From positions 14,216 to 78,215 of the forward strand of contig JAFTEM010000026.1 of NCBI GenBank assembly GCA_017453665.1: DNA of 64,000 nt, in the 5' to 3' direction. Of the stretch, positions 1 through 11,418 are shown in pieces; the first letter of the stretch is position 1, and the number at the start of each line of letters is the position of its first letter. Source of the stretch: a bacterium. GTDB lineage: Bacteria > Patescibacteria > JAEDAM01 > Absconditabacterales > Absconditicoccaceae. The translations under genes were made by a program, and so were the position numbers. The notes beneath the pieces were generated by a model, which was not told the DNA's origin, searched no databases, and saw nothing but the letters and a program-made list of their open reading frames with translations.

Positions 1-370
1 TAGGTTCCTTCTATCATAGCATTTGAAGAAGGAGGTGTAATAATTTTATTTATTTCTGTATTAAAAATATTGTGTAATCAACTATTTTTTGTTGGAACAT
101 TTTGTTCTTGTCAAAGAGATAACCCTCATAAAGAGAATATTATGATTCATAGAACTGTTATAAGTTTTTTCATTGAATGGTGTAGGAATAAATATTATAG
201 AATAATTATAGTTGAAATGGAAAAAAAATCAAATTTTCTCAGGTAAAATACTTGAAAAATTTAGCGCGTTATAGAGGGGATTAATCCTATATATTAAAAT
301 TTTCGTTCTTGTTTTTGTTTGGGATTTTACTATACTGAATATCGTACTATTTACCTTTATTTTCTTATAT
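1..370. other. No gene assigned at the left edge
   Basis: AT-rich DNA with stops in most frames. A 34-codon reading frame (142-246, +) and an open stretch ending at 75-77 are present, but neither resembles a family I know. The open frame of the next gene reaches back to 275 without an ATG before 371, so this stretch may hold its promoter or the decayed end of an upstream gene. Confidence 0.4.
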
Positions 371-1633
371 ATGGCTTGAAAGATTTCAGTTTGTGTGCTT
401 AATCCTTTTCTTAAAGAGGAGGATATTCCTTATGCAATAAAGGGATTAAATACTTATTCATTGAGATTTGATGGGAAAAATCCTAAGCATTTTATGAGAG
501 AATGGGGTGCTTGAAAAGTTTTTGTAAAAGATGAAGTGCTTTTAAAAAACATTATTGGGAAAAAGTTGGTATCTGATGAATTCGAAAATATTTTTAAAGT
601 TTTAGAGAAAGTGCATTCTGCTAGTTTACATGTATTACTTTCTTTTTCTTCTTGTATTAAATTTCTCGAAGTATTATTAGAAAATTATGTTTTGTCTAAT
701 AGTATCTTTCTTCATTTGGTTATTGAAGATGAAACCGATAAGAATTTTTTATCAGAAATTGAACGCCTTTTATCAAAATATCCATTTTTGATTTTAGCTT
801 CTTTATCATGAAGAAAAAGTACCTTTAATGAAAATGCTAGTTGGGATGAGACACAAAAAATTTATGATGAAATTTGTTTTATTCAGATGCAGACGGGATC
901 AACATTACAAGAATATTTATTAAAATGCGAGGAAGAATGAATTCCTGTTGAGAAAATTGTCCCTGTGAGCTTTATAAATTCTCAGCCGTTAGAAGATTGA
1001 GATGTCTTTTTTATTTTGGAAGATGAAATAGAAAGGATAGCTTCAATTACTAAAGCTCTTGAGGTTTCGATTCGTGAAGAGAAGAAAAGTGAATTTAATA
1101 ATTATGATGTAGCATTTATTACTAAGCCATTGAAAAATCTTTCGTTATGTTGTGTGACAGCTCCTTATGCGATTTATGAAAATAGTTTTTTGTTAAAGAG
1201 GGAACAATGAGAGAGTCTCTTAAAGAGATTTTCTGATAAAGAGATTCGTGTTGTTCAGCTTTGAAATAAGAAACATTTAAGGCTTATTAATAAAGATTTT
1301 AATAATGGTGAGTCTATTGTTTATGATGGACATAAAAAGATAAGATGTGAAAATATCGTCAGTTGAAAAGGGGAATTATTGGCGAATGAGAATAAAATTC
1401 TTTTGAAGAAATTTGAGGAATGTATTGATGAATTTGAAATGTCTATGCTGGGAATGGAAACGGGTGATTCTAATGTTTTGGCTAATTATTTAGATATTTT
1501 GAAAGTGAGTTGATGTGATAGTTTTATTGTCGATTTTTGAAAAGGGGTTGTTTATTCAAATTTGGAATTTTGAAAAAAAGAGCTTAATTCGATTGATTTG
1601 CATAAAATTTTATTACATTATTTTAATGAGTAA
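371..1633 (+). CDS. Degenerate cofactor-independent phosphoglycerate mutase-like protein
   Basis: 420 residues once TGA is read as Gly. Segments line up in order with iPGM (GpmI): REWGAGKVFVKDEVLLKNI resembles the stretch around GAGRVVYQDLTRIN, SLHVLLSFSS resembles the LHLxGLxSDGGVH block, LSGRKSTFNENASWDETQ resembles the SGRxxAMDRDxRWDR block, and LEDGDVFFILEDEIERI resembles the DxVIFFNFRxDR block. The usual NSEVGH segment holding the phosphorylated Ser, most metal ligands and the C-terminal metal-binding end are missing, and iPGM is normally about 510 residues. If the alignment holds, this is a pseudoenzyme or a decayed copy, not a working mutase. The start is the first in-frame ATG after an upstream TAG. 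Its end overlaps the convergent gene by 11 bases. The homology is from memory and is moderate. Confidence 0.5.
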
Positions 1634-2738
1634 GAACTCTAATACTTTCTAGGTCCTTCATACTGTTTACGACTATTTCAGCCATTGAGTTGGTATCGTT
1701 TCGTTCATAGAGATTAAATTCTTGGGTTAAGACAGTTAGAGTGTCTCAGTTTTTTCGGTTTTCGCAGGTTCAAAAAAGTTGTGGGTCGCTTGGATAGAGA
1801 AAATATCAACAATATCCTATAGGAATCCATAATTTTTCTTTTAGCATCCAAACAAGAAGATAAAACTCTCATGATCATGCTCAACCTTGATAGATTTGAT
1901 AGAAATATTCGTTGTCTTGAAATGTTTGATGGAGAATAAAAGGTCCATGGATAGGAGCAGTTCAATGGGCAATGCTGAGTGGTCAATATGGGAAATTGAA
2001 TCAATAGTTCTTTTTAATCCGATTCAAAGTTTCTTCTTTTACAACGATTCAAAAATCGGTGTTTGTAATAACTGCGGTTTCATCTCAAAAGATGTTAATA
2101 TTTCCTCATCAATAGGTGTAAAATTTCTCTTCTTTATTTAAGAAATCATTTTCATATTTTTCTCGATCTTCGGTTCCTTTAGCTTCGTTAAATGGGATTT
2201 CAGGGAGAGGAAATTCGGAGCTATTATGAGTGTTAATGTAATCGTAAAAATCAAGGAAATAGGTAATAAAAGGATGATTTCCTTTTAGGTCATTGTAGTA
2301 AGAGTTGAGGATTGGATCTTTACCAAAATATTCTGTTCTTTGATTTCATTTTTCTGTTTTTAGTTTTCAGTAAAGGAGTGAAATATAGTTGCTTACACAT
2401 GCATTTCTTTCTTCTATTGATCATGTCATAGAATAAAAATCTTCTCAAAAATCATGACATTCTTTTTTGATATCTTCTTTTATGGTTTCGAAAAATCTAT
2501 TTAGAGCTGTAGAGTTTTCGGTTTGGAATTTTAAAATTTCGTTTCTATCATTTATTAAGTTTTTGTAAGCTTCTTGATCTGCTGATTTAGAAAGGTCTAA
2601 GTCTCTATATAGATATCATCAATTGATGATGAGGCTTTCATGCGTATTATTAGCTTGGTAAAGGAGATAAATTCATCAACATAAAAAGAGCATAATGATG
2701 ATTTCTATGTCTAGAACAGATCGAAGTTTAATTTTCAT
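1623..2738 (-). CDS. Membrane-anchored protein of unknown function
   Basis: 371 residues with one N-terminal hydrophobic segment (about residues 10-27, containing IIIMLFLCGGIYLLY) followed by a long soluble, charged part that probably lies outside the membrane. The C-terminal half is rich in aromatic residues and glycine (FYQIYQGGAGSGEFYLL, near residue 280). I recognise no domain. It is the last gene of the minus-strand run that starts at 6305 and begins 27 bases after the ruvX stop. Its 3' end overlaps the convergent iPGM-like gene. At least twenty TGA codons are read as Gly. Confidence 0.7.
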
Positions 2739-2765
2739 AAGAATGATTAGGTGTTTAAAAACGTT

Positions 2766-3164
2766 TTATTTTTCTCAATTTTTTCGTCTTTCAAGGATAA
2801 GCATAGCACTAATTGTATCAGTTGTTGCATTTTTTTTGAAATCAGAAACAATTTCTCAAGATTGGACACTTGTAAAATCTTCTTCAACGGTTTCGATTTC
2901 TATTCTTTGGTTTTCTATGATATAATTTAATGACTCCATAAATTTACTGATTTTTTCCTGGACGTCTTTTTGTTTTTTTGGTCGTCCTAGAATAATTTTT
3001 CTGATATGATATCTTTGGATAAGGTCGGCAATGTAGTAATACGTCATTGAATCGTTCATTACATATCCTATAGGAAAAACAACATCAGCATTTTCGATAG
3101 GGGTATATGCTAATCCAATATATTTACTTCATCGATCGATTCATAGTGCATGTGCTGGCTTCAT
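2766..3164 (-). CDS. ruvX: Putative Holliday junction resolvase RuvX/YqgF
   Basis: 132 residues, the usual size. The start ALGIDRGSKYIGLAY is the RNase-H-fold first strand with the catalytic Asp (family pattern LGxDxGxxRIGxA). IILGRPKKQKDVQEKISKF matches the VVGLPxxxDGxxxxxxxxV block, and TTDTISAMLILE carries the C-terminal acidic residue seen as DxxAAxxIL. YqgF proteins act on branched DNA and take part in pre-16S rRNA 5' processing; which role applies here cannot be read. The ATG at 3162-3164 lies 21 bases after the tsaB stop, so the two genes are probably co-transcribed. Confidence 0.85.
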
Positions 3165-3185
3165 TCTATTTATAAGAGGAATAAA

Positions 3186-3791
3186 TTATGATACATTAGG
3201 TTCTATCATGTAGTTGGCTTCTAATTTGTCTACTTTATTGAATATTAGCTCTTTTCGATTTATAGTTTTGTTTTCATCCTGATCAAAAAGGATGTTTCAA
3301 TTTTTATAATTAAATGAAAGTGCGTTGTTGTTTTCAAAATACTTATTGTCGTATACCTGGTCAAGAAAGAGTTCTCAATAAATTTTTTCTTCTTCTGCGA
3401 TATCTGTTTTTTTAATCATTTTTATTAGTTTTGATTCGATAAGATCTCGTAACCATACATTTGTTTTTTGGCCAATATAAAGGATTCAATAACGAGGAAT
3501 CCATCATTTCTTATAAAAAATACTGTAGAGCTCTGGTTTAGAAATAGTAAAAAAAGTAATCGTTTCGTTTTTTAATGTTTTTAATAAATTGAGAGCCAGT
3601 GTTCATACTCTAAGATTGGTAAATCCTCATGGTCAATTTAACACTAGACATTCATCAATTCAATATTCTTTATCTTTTTCTACAAGGATTTTTCAGAGTT
3701 GTTTATCGACATCATTTCTTTCTAGAAAAAAAGGATCTCATGTTCCATAGATTCCTATTTTATCTGATGAAATATCGATAAATATTTTCAT
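3186..3791 (-). CDS. tsaB: tRNA t6A biosynthesis protein TsaB (YeaZ family)
   Basis: 201 residues, slightly short for TsaB (about 220-230). The N-terminus MKIFIDISSDKIGIYG fits the ASKHA-fold first strand, and LNGPGGFTNLRVGTLALN (near residues 60-77) is the diagnostic TsaB GPGSFTGLRIG motif, with three of its glycines written as TGA. TsaB partners TsaD and TsaE in making N6-threonylcarbamoyl-adenosine in ANN-reading tRNAs. The C-terminal half is poorly conserved. TAA at 3186-3188 ends it before ruvX, so this is not a fusion. Confidence 0.8.
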
Positions 3792-3829
3792 AATTGAATG
3801 TTATATTTTTCTAAAATAATTTATGATTG

Positions 3830-4141
3830 TTATTGGTCGAACATTCTTTTTAAATCTTCATCTCTTATCATTGATGGATTCCACATTGGTTCGAAAGTGG
3901 TTTCGACAGTTATTTCATAGTCTTCTGCAACGGTTTGTGCAGCATTTTTTACACTTTCTAGGAGGTAATCAGCCATTGGACAAACTGGGGTTGTGAAGGA
4001 CATAACGATAGCTATTTTTTTTTCTTTTTCTTGGATTGTGATAGTATAAATGAGTCCTAATGTATAGATATCAACGAGTGGAAAATCGGGATCATATACT
4101 GTTTGAAGTGCTTGTTCTATTTTATGCTGGAGTTCTGACAT
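3830..4141 (-). CDS. DUF59/MIP18-family iron-sulfur assembly protein
   Basis: 103 residues. VYDPDFPLVDIYTLGLIYTI and MSFTTPVCPMADYLLESVKN are the two hallmark blocks of the MIP18/DUF59 family (DPEXxxxIvdLGLVY and TTPxCPxxxxL), including the conserved Cys. The family helps assemble or deliver Fe-S clusters (SufT, PaaD, human CIA2). The frame is open to 4237, but ATG at 4139-4141 starts the conserved domain and overlaps the upstream gene's end by 20 bases, suggesting coupled translation. An IscU-like gene lies far away at 54602. Confidence 0.85.
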   Translation of the reverse strand: MSELQHKIEQALQTVYDPDFPLVDIYTLGLIYTITIQEKEKKIAIVMSFTTPVCPMADYLLESVKNAAQTVAEDYEITVETTFEPMWNPSMIRDEDLKRMFDQ

Positions 4142-4526
4142 TATCTTTTCTGATTGGATCTGTAAAAATAGCGTATTGCATGATAATAAATAGAAGTAGA
4201 CATATGATTCAAATTCGTTTACTTCGAAGTTCAGCAATGAGGAGTAGAACGTTTACAAGGCAAAAGAGTCAAAAAAGAAAAGAGGTCTTGTAGGCGTCTT
4301 TTTGCATCCTTTCATTAGAAACTTTTGTTGTGAAGAGTCGTTGAGACCAAAAAAAGAGAAAATAACTTCATCATCGAAGGACTAAAAAGATACCGATAAG
4401 TCCTAGTGTGAGAGCAATAGCCATGTCGTCTTTAGGACTTATAAGTGAAAAGTCTATTATTAGGAGGATGATTCAAAAGATAAGTTTTATCAAAGATGCA
4501 ATAACATAAATTCATAAATTCTTCAT
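4122..4526 (-). CDS. Small polytopic membrane protein
   Basis: 134 residues with about four hydrophobic segments separated by short basic loops: IYVIASLIKLIFGIILLII, then AIALTLGLIGIFLVL, then TSFLFGLFCLVNVLLLIAEL, then IGIICLLLFIIM. No family recognised. It sits in the membrane-protein run between the 299-residue polytopic protein and the DUF59 gene and overlaps the latter's start. Confidence 0.65.
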
Positions 4527-4544
4527 TGTTTAATTACGTGTATA

Positions 4545-5444
4545 TTAAAAGTTTACTGTAATATCTTCATGATCATATTCTTGTTTCTCCTGTTCAAGGA
4601 GAGTTTCTGTATCGAGTTCTGCACGTGAGTGAAGATAGAATGGATTAGCTCAAGTTTCGTATATTTTATAATAAATAACATCCCATAGTCATTGTCAGAA
4701 AATCATTAAAGGGAAGACGAGAATTGGAGTTAAGAATATCATCATTTGAGCGCTATCTGAATTTACATTATTTTGTAATGAAGGGACTAGCATTACTGTT
4801 AATACAGAAATGGCGATACAGAATCCTAAACATGATCCCATTAATGAAGATGCGGCATAGTTAGGATTTACAACGAACTCCATTTGACAAAATGATAGGA
4901 AGGTTGCAAGACATACATAAAGAACGAATCCAACAACTGCAGCATTTTTGATATCTTTAAACATCAAGAAGATGACAGCCATTCCTATTGTAAGAATTCA
5001 GTTTGTAAGAAGTAGTAGTCCAACAGTTTTTCAAATATCTGTATATTTTCAAGAAAAGAAGAAGGTATAAATTACCATTAGTACAAGGTTTCCTACGAAA
5101 CTTACAACGAATCCAAGTAAGAGACTAATAATCCATGCAAATTCACTTTCGGGATCAAGAAGTCATTCTCAAGTAATAACATCTTCACTTCCTCATCAGA
5201 TTAGTCATCAAACAGTTAAGAAGAGAACATAAAAAAGGACAGCCATAAGAATTCAAACTATTAATCAAATTGCTATTTTTCCGAGAAGTCACCATCATGA
5301 AATTGAGCTAGGAGCATTAATTAGACGATCTAATTTTTCTCTTTGTTCACGAGCGATTGCATTTGGATTTATTGGGCTCATTCCTCAGTCGATTCATGGA
5401 ATTACAAAGGAAACGGCTGAAGACTTATTTTCTTGGTTTGCCAT
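4545..5444 (-). CDS. Polytopic membrane protein, unknown function
   Basis: 299 residues. A soluble N-terminal region of about 55 residues (MANQENKSSAVSFVIPG...) precedes six or seven hydrophobic segments; the tail (about the last 45 residues) is soluble and acidic. The glycine-rich segment GKIAIGLIVGILMAVLFYV is typical of membrane helices. No family is recognised; the layout resembles Yip1-like or DUF-type integral proteins, but I cannot support a name. It starts 16 bases after the upstream lipoprotein stop. Confidence 0.7.
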
Positions 5445-5460
5445 TGATGTATATTTATGA

Positions 5461-6003
5461 TTAAAAGTTCATTTTTATTGAAGATAGCTCTTTAACAAAT
5501 TTTTTTGTATGAGATTCATCAGTACTTGCATAAGAGAGCATAAGTACAGTATCTTTTTTATCTATAAATAATTGTGCTACAGATAAATCTGTTCCATCTG
5601 AAACAATATTAAAGGTTTTTAAGATGGCAGGGTATGAATTTGCACCTTCTCATATGCTGGTTTTTTTACTTTTTTCTTTTGAGAGACTATATCAACCGAT
5701 AAGCTTAAGCTGGTTAATAGAAGTTTGTACATAAGATGAAAGGCTTGATTCTTGAGTTTTACTTACTCATTCATCTGATGCTATTACAAGCGTATCAAGA
5801 TTTTCTTGATCTTCATCTGCAATTTCTTGGAACATTAAGTCTCCGCTATCTTCATTAAAGCTGACGATTTGCATGTTGGCTTTTAAGCTAGGAGTCCGAG
5901 AGATATCTGTTGAAGTAATCTCTAAATCGTATGATGTTCATCAGCATCATGTAAGAGTGAGCATGAGTGCTCAAATAAGAAAAATTACTGCTTTATTTCT
6001 CAT
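5461..6003 (-). CDS. Exported lipoprotein, unknown function
   Basis: 180 residues. The N-terminus MRNKAVIFLIGALMLTLTGC is a signal peptide ending in a lipobox (LTGC), whose Gly at position -1 and the Gly after the Cys are both TGA, so the lipobox is visible only with code 25. The mature part is polar with no recognised domain; it ends with a segment (VAQLFIDKKDTVLMLSYAS) that looks like a strand pair of an open-faced beta domain. Its ATG overlaps the stop of the upstream gene by one base (TAATG), implying coupled translation. Confidence 0.75.
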
Positions 6004-6305
6004 TAGAGTAGTATGTAGGAAAGAGCTAAAATGAGTCAAATAACGATTCAGATAATGAATGATTTATTAAGAATTGATTGTTGTATGGAGAGGTCATATG
6101 TTGCAGGATTCTTTCCTTGCCACACGATAGCGATAAGATATCCGATCATGATTCAACAAAAGATGAGGTACCCTGGCATAACCATTTGCTTTACAATTTG
6201 GAATGCTTGTTCTCATATAATGAGGTCTCCTCTAACAAGAAGAATTCCCATAATGATGGTAAAACAATAAAAAAATCACCTTAGTACTTGAAATAGAATT
6301 GCCAT
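6003..6305 (-). CDS. Small membrane protein, first gene of the operon
   Basis: 100 residues with three or so hydrophobic segments (FFYCFTIIMGILLV, MPGYLIFCGIMIGYLIAIVW and SFIIGIVIGLILALSYILL). No family recognised. It is the promoter-proximal gene of a tightly packed minus-strand run that continues to 1623; the lipoprotein ATG overlaps its TAA. Confidence 0.65.
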
Positions 6306-6503
6306 TTCTCAAGTGAATAAGAATTAAATCTAATAAAAATTAAGGTTTTATTTAGGAAAATCAAGGAAAAATACAGGAGAATGTTTATTATTTATAAATA
6401 ACACTTTTTCTCTTGATTTCTTGTTAGAGGATTGTTTATTTCTTCTTGAAAAAAAACAGGGAAAAACTAATTTAGTTTCTGATAAATATTTAGAACTATT
6501 GAA

Positions 6504-9164
6504 ATGTTGAATATGCAAGTAGAGAAGTTAACTCCCGCTATGAAACAGTATGTTGAGACAAAAAAACAGTATGCAGATTGTATTCTGCTTTTTCGTATAG
6601 GAGATTTTTATGAAACCTTTTTTGAGGATGCACATATTTGTGCTAAGGTTTTAGATTTGGTTATTACTTCTAAAAACAAGAATTCTGAAGATCCTATTCC
6701 TATGGCTTGAATTCCTCATCACAGTGTGGATAAATATACTCCGAGGTTGATTGCTGCAGGATATAAGGTTGCTATTGCAGAACAAACTACTGATCCTGTT
6801 CCGTGAAAGATTGTGGAGAGGGTGGTGACGAGAATTATTACGCCGGGAACATCTGTGCAAGATAACCAAAAGCAGGATACTGCTTATTTGGTGAGTATTA
6901 CAACGACAAATGAAAAACTTTGATTCTTTTATCATATTGCTTGGTGAGATTTTATTTTGTGAGAGTATACTACTAAGACATTTGATGATTTGGGAAAACT
7001 TCAAAAATTTGTTCTTCAACTTCAGCCAGCTGAGATTATCATCGATACTGATATTCAGATGAAAGATGATTTATCAAAACCGTTTCATCAATATCTTCGT
7101 TCTCTTATTTCTGTACATTGAGTTCCTGATGATGCTGAACATTATGTAGCAACAACGTGTAATGTTCAAAATATTACGAGTTATTGAAAAGCTCTTCAGT
7201 GAGGAAGATTACAGGCAATGGCATTGTTATTGGATTATTTGAAGTATACGCAGAAAACAGTGTTGACTACAATTGCTAAGATTGGATATCATAGCTCTGA
7301 GGGGTTGGTTTTAATGGATGATGTAACGATTAAAAATTTAGAAATTTTTGCTTCAAGTTATGAATTAAGTGCAAAATATAGTTTGTTTGGAATTTTGGAT
7401 AATACGAAGACGGCATGAGGTTCAAGACTTTTGCGTCAACTTCTTGCGAGTCCTACCTGTTCGAAGGCAGAACTTGATTGGAGACTTTCTAAGATAGAAA
7501 GTTATTTTGAAAGTAATATTACTTCATGAATTCATAGTTTTTTTTCTAACTTTTCTGATATTCCTAAATTATTGACGTTGATTTCTTATAGAAGGTTAAC
7601 ATGGACTCCTTTTGTAAGATTAAGGTCAGTTTTGTTTTATTCTTTGTTTGGGTTAAATTGAGAAATCTTGGAAGAATTGAAAAAACTCCGTTTTGATTGA
7701 GAAATTGTTGATTCATTAAAGTGACTTTATCATCTTTTAGAAAGAGCACTTAAGGAGGATTGAAAAATCTTATGAGATCAAAATTATATTGCTGATTGAT
7801 ATGATGAGGAAATTGATGCTTTAAGGAAATTTGCTTATCATAGTGATGAAGTATTAATGGATTATCAGAAGGAACTTGTTTCAACAACTTGAATTAATAA
7901 CATAAAATTGAAATTAATTACAAATCAATGATATTTCTTAGAACTTACAACTAAAGATAGTGAGGACTTTGAACAATTTTTAGCATCACATCCTCAGGCT
8001 AATGACATTGAATGAAAGTATGAGATAGTACGTAGACAGACATTAAAGGGAAATCAAAGGTATACAAGTACTTATCTTGATTGACTTCAATGACATATTA
8101 TTGAGGCAAAAGAAAAATTAGATGCTAAGGAATTAGCTGTGTTGGTTTCATTACAACAAGAAGTTTTGATGCACATGAAAGAACTTTATTTTTTGGCAGA
8201 GAAATTAGCATGGCTTGATTTGTTTACTTCGCATGCAATTTTTGCAAAAGAACATCAATTTGTTAAGCCCGAGATAACAGAGAAATCGACAATAGAAATT
8301 CAAGGATGACGTCATCCTGTAATTGAAGCTTTTTTGCCTAAAGATGAGCCATTTATTCCTAATGGTTTAGCAATAGGGGAAGATGAAAAAAATGAATATG
8401 GGTTGATTCACGTGATTACGGGTCCTAATATGGGAGGTAAATCTACTTATTTAAGGCAGTCAGCAATTATTGTTTTACTCGCTCATTGTTGATTGTTTGT
8501 TCCTGCACAATCTGCTAAAATAGGACTTATTGATGGAATATTTGCGCGTGTTTGAAGTTGAGATATTATTGCTAAGAACCAATCTACATTTATGACAGAA
8601 ATGATTGAGGTAGCTAATATTTTAAATAATGCGACAGAGAAGAGTTTTATTATTTTTGATGAATTAGGACGTTGAACTTCAACGTATGATGGGCTGGCGT
8701 TAACAAAGGCTATTTTGCATTATCTTTTAAGAGAAATAAAGGCGAAAACTTTAATAGCTACGCATTATCATGAACTTATTGCTCTTGAGAAAGAAAATCC
8801 ATGTATTAAGAATTTTTCTGTTTGAGTATATGAGACAGAAAAAGAAGTAGTATTTATGAAGAAAATAAGTGCGTGATGAGCAAATAAGAGTTATTGAGTT
8901 GATGTTGCTAAATTGGCATGAATTCCTTCATCTATTTTGGATGAAGCAAGGTCTTTGTTAAAAGAATTAGAACAAACTAAAAATCTTTGAAAGAGTAATG
9001 TACAATGATGATCTATGCAACAATGACTGTTTAAGATGAATGAATGATCTACTCATGAAGCGGAATATAAAAAATTAAAGACGATGTTGAAAGGAATGGA
9101 TTTGAATATGATAACACCACTACAAGCTTTACAAATATTGGTAAAAATCAAAGAGGATTTATAG
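6504..9164 (+). CDS. mutS: DNA mismatch repair protein MutS
   Basis: 886 residues, full length. Domain I opens with [21 protein letters not shown] and [14 protein letters not shown], the mismatch-contacting Phe-x-Glu motif. [13 protein letters not shown] (about residues 640-652) is Walker A; FDELGRGTSTYDG (about 718-730) is Walker B plus signature, with its second Arg-Gly glycine written TGA; ATHYHEL follows. The C-terminus carries a short helix-rich end. MutS recognises mismatches and recruits MutL, which is encoded at 24328. The product is open only when about 50 TGA codons are read as Gly, making this the best internal proof of the code. It is divergent from the membrane-protein operon; an ATG nine bases downstream is an alternative start. 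Confidence 0.98.
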
Positions 9165-9180
9165 CTTTAATACCGGTAAT

Positions 9181-9861
9181 ATGAAAAGAGGACTTTTTAT
9201 TGTTATTGATGGACCAGATTGAAGTTGAAAAAAGACACAAACGGAAAATTTGAGAAAAAAATTATTAGATGATGGGTTTGAAGTAGAGAAAATTGATTTC
9301 CCTCAATATTGAAAACCTTCAGCTGGGCCAACAGAGGAATATCTGAATTGAAAATTTTGAAAGGCAGATGAAGTAACGCCTTATCAAGCTTCAATTTTGT
9401 ATGCTGTCGATAGATTTTCAGCAGCGAATCAAATAAGAGAGTGGTTGGATGCTTGAAAAGTTGTGATTTCAGATCGTTATGTTTCTGCAAATATGGGACA
9501 TCAAGCTGGGAAAATTCAGGATTTGGAAGAAAGAGATACATTTTTGTCATGGCTTGAAAATCTAGAATATGGAATTTTAAATATACCAAGACCAGATATT
9601 CAAATCTTTTTGTATTTAGATCCTGAAATTAGTAGAAATTTAGCACTAAAAGTTGAGAAGCCTAATATGGATAAATCTAAAGATGTACATGAAAATGATG
9701 CTGAACATATGAAACATGCGAGTGAGGCATTTTTATATGTTGCTGAAAAATATGGTTGGATAAAAGTTGAATGTGCTCAGAATTGAAATTTGAGAACAAG
9801 GGAGGATATAGCAAAAGAGCTTCATGAAAAAATTAAAGGATATCTTGTTGGGTTGAAATAG
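9181..9861 (+). CDS. tmk: Thymidylate (dTMP) kinase
   Basis: 226 residues. IDGPDGSGKKTQ (residues 9-20) is the P-loop, with Lys where most kinases have Ser (GKKT instead of GKST), a variant I recall from other dTMP kinases. SDRYVSANMGHQ is the DRY block that binds the nucleoside monophosphate, and YLDPEISRNLAL precedes the lid. It phosphorylates dTMP to dTDP. ATG lies 16 bases after the mutS stop, suggesting one transcript. Confidence 0.92.
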
Positions 9862-9935
9862 AGCTCCCTTAATCTTGCAATTCTTATCAAAAAACATAAA
9901 GGTAACGTAGGTTTATAAAAGAATAAAATTTATTA

Positions 9936-11396
9936 ATGAAATCAGGAATAAAATTACGATTATATTGATTAGCCTTAGTAATATTTTGACTTTTTGCTGT
10001 TTATAGTACTAGTATTTGGAAATCATTTGATCAAAGATTGACAGTAAGTGTTATGCAAAATATTGAAACGGTTAAGGCTTTTAATACGTTTTTGGATGAT
10101 ACTATTATTGCATCAACTCAAAAGATTTTGGAAAATACAGAAAAAATAGCTGTCCCTATGGTGGATGAACAGACCTTGAGTGAGGTAGAATGAGAAGATG
10201 TTGAATGAGTTGTAAATGAAATACAAGAAGAAGATGCAGTAGCACTTCCAACACTTGATACTTTAAAAACAACTGCAGATGATCAAGTTAAGCTTGTAGA
10301 TCAATGAACAAAAAGAATACAGTTGAGAAATAATTATGTGTTATTCCGTTCTCAGCTAAGGAATCTGTTTGTTGCATTGTTCGCTGTTGTTTTGGTTTTT
10401 TTCCTTCCATTGTGATGGCTGAAGAACAAAAAATTTGTTCGGCTTGTTTTTCTTGCTACTTTAGCATTTCAAGCTTGTGCATTTATTCCAGCTTTACAAG
10501 CAACGAATGGTGAGGCTAGAGGTTGGGTTGATCTTTGACCACTTCCAAATATGCAACCATCTGAATTTTTTAAGGTTTGATATGTCCTTTTTATGGCTTA
10601 TTGGTTGACAAAAAGAAAAGATGAAATTAATGAAAAATGATTTATAAATAAATTTTTTGTTCAATTTACGGCTATTAATTTTATAGTTCTTTTGATAATC
10701 CTTATGATTCCTGATATGGGGACTCTTTTTATCTTAGCTCTTACTTGAACGATAATGGCGTGGTATATGGGGTTTCCAGTTAAGAAGATTTTGGTGCTTT
10801 GATGATGAGCATTAGCAATTGCTAGTTTTTGAGTGTTGTGATTAAGTATTGTTAACCCTGATAATTATGCTTATTCTAGGATAAAAACTTTTTTTACAAC
10901 AGATGCAGATGAGAAAAAACAAATTGAGCTAAGAGAAGGTCGACAAATTCAGCAATGACTTATTGCTATTTGAGCGTGATGATTCTTTGGACAATGATAT
11001 GGTAAGGGATTACAGAAAATGGGACAACTTCCAGAAGCTTATTCTGATATGATTTTTGCAGCATTTTCAGAAGAAATTGGTTTCTTTTGAAATATGATAT
11101 TATTTGCATTATATATTTGATTATTTATTTTAGTTTTGAGGCGTATTAGTTTAGTAAAAGATCCTCAAATGAAAGTATTGGCGATAGGAGTTATTTCGCT
11201 TATTATTGTCCAAGTTTTTGTGCATGTTTGAGTAAATGTTGAAGTGTTGCCGAATACCTGATTGACGCTTCCTTTTATTAGTCATGGAGGAACTGCACTT
11301 TTGATTAATTTGGTAGAATTGACGATTCTTTATAAAATATTAGAGACTTGAAAAGATAAAGAGACAAGGGACATAAGAATTCATAGTGAAGAGTAG
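9936..11396 (+). CDS. FtsW/RodA-type peptidoglycan glycosyltransferase (SEDS family) with an insert
   Basis: 486 residues; family members are about 360-420. SEDS motifs are all present: GPLPNMQPSEFFK, GAGGFFGQGYGKGLQK, LPEAYSDMIFAAFSEEIGF and LPNTGLTLPFISHGG. These integral membrane enzymes polymerise lipid II with a partner class B PBP. Odd feature: after the first membrane helix (about residues 8-27) there is a polar, acidic stretch of about 90 residues (about 28-120) before the second helix, predicted to lie outside the membrane. I cannot tell FtsW from RodA by sequence alone. Confidence 0.9.
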
Positions 11397-11418
11397 TTTT
11401 TAGTTTTGAATATATGAA

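Noticed and set aside
2766..3791. TsaB-RuvX fusion protein
   Set aside because: An in-frame TAA at 3186-3188 separates them and RuvX has its own ATG at 3162-3164.
6336..6524. An open frame before mutS that lacks an ATG
   Set aside because: It overlaps the mutS start in another frame, has no start codon and no known similarity.
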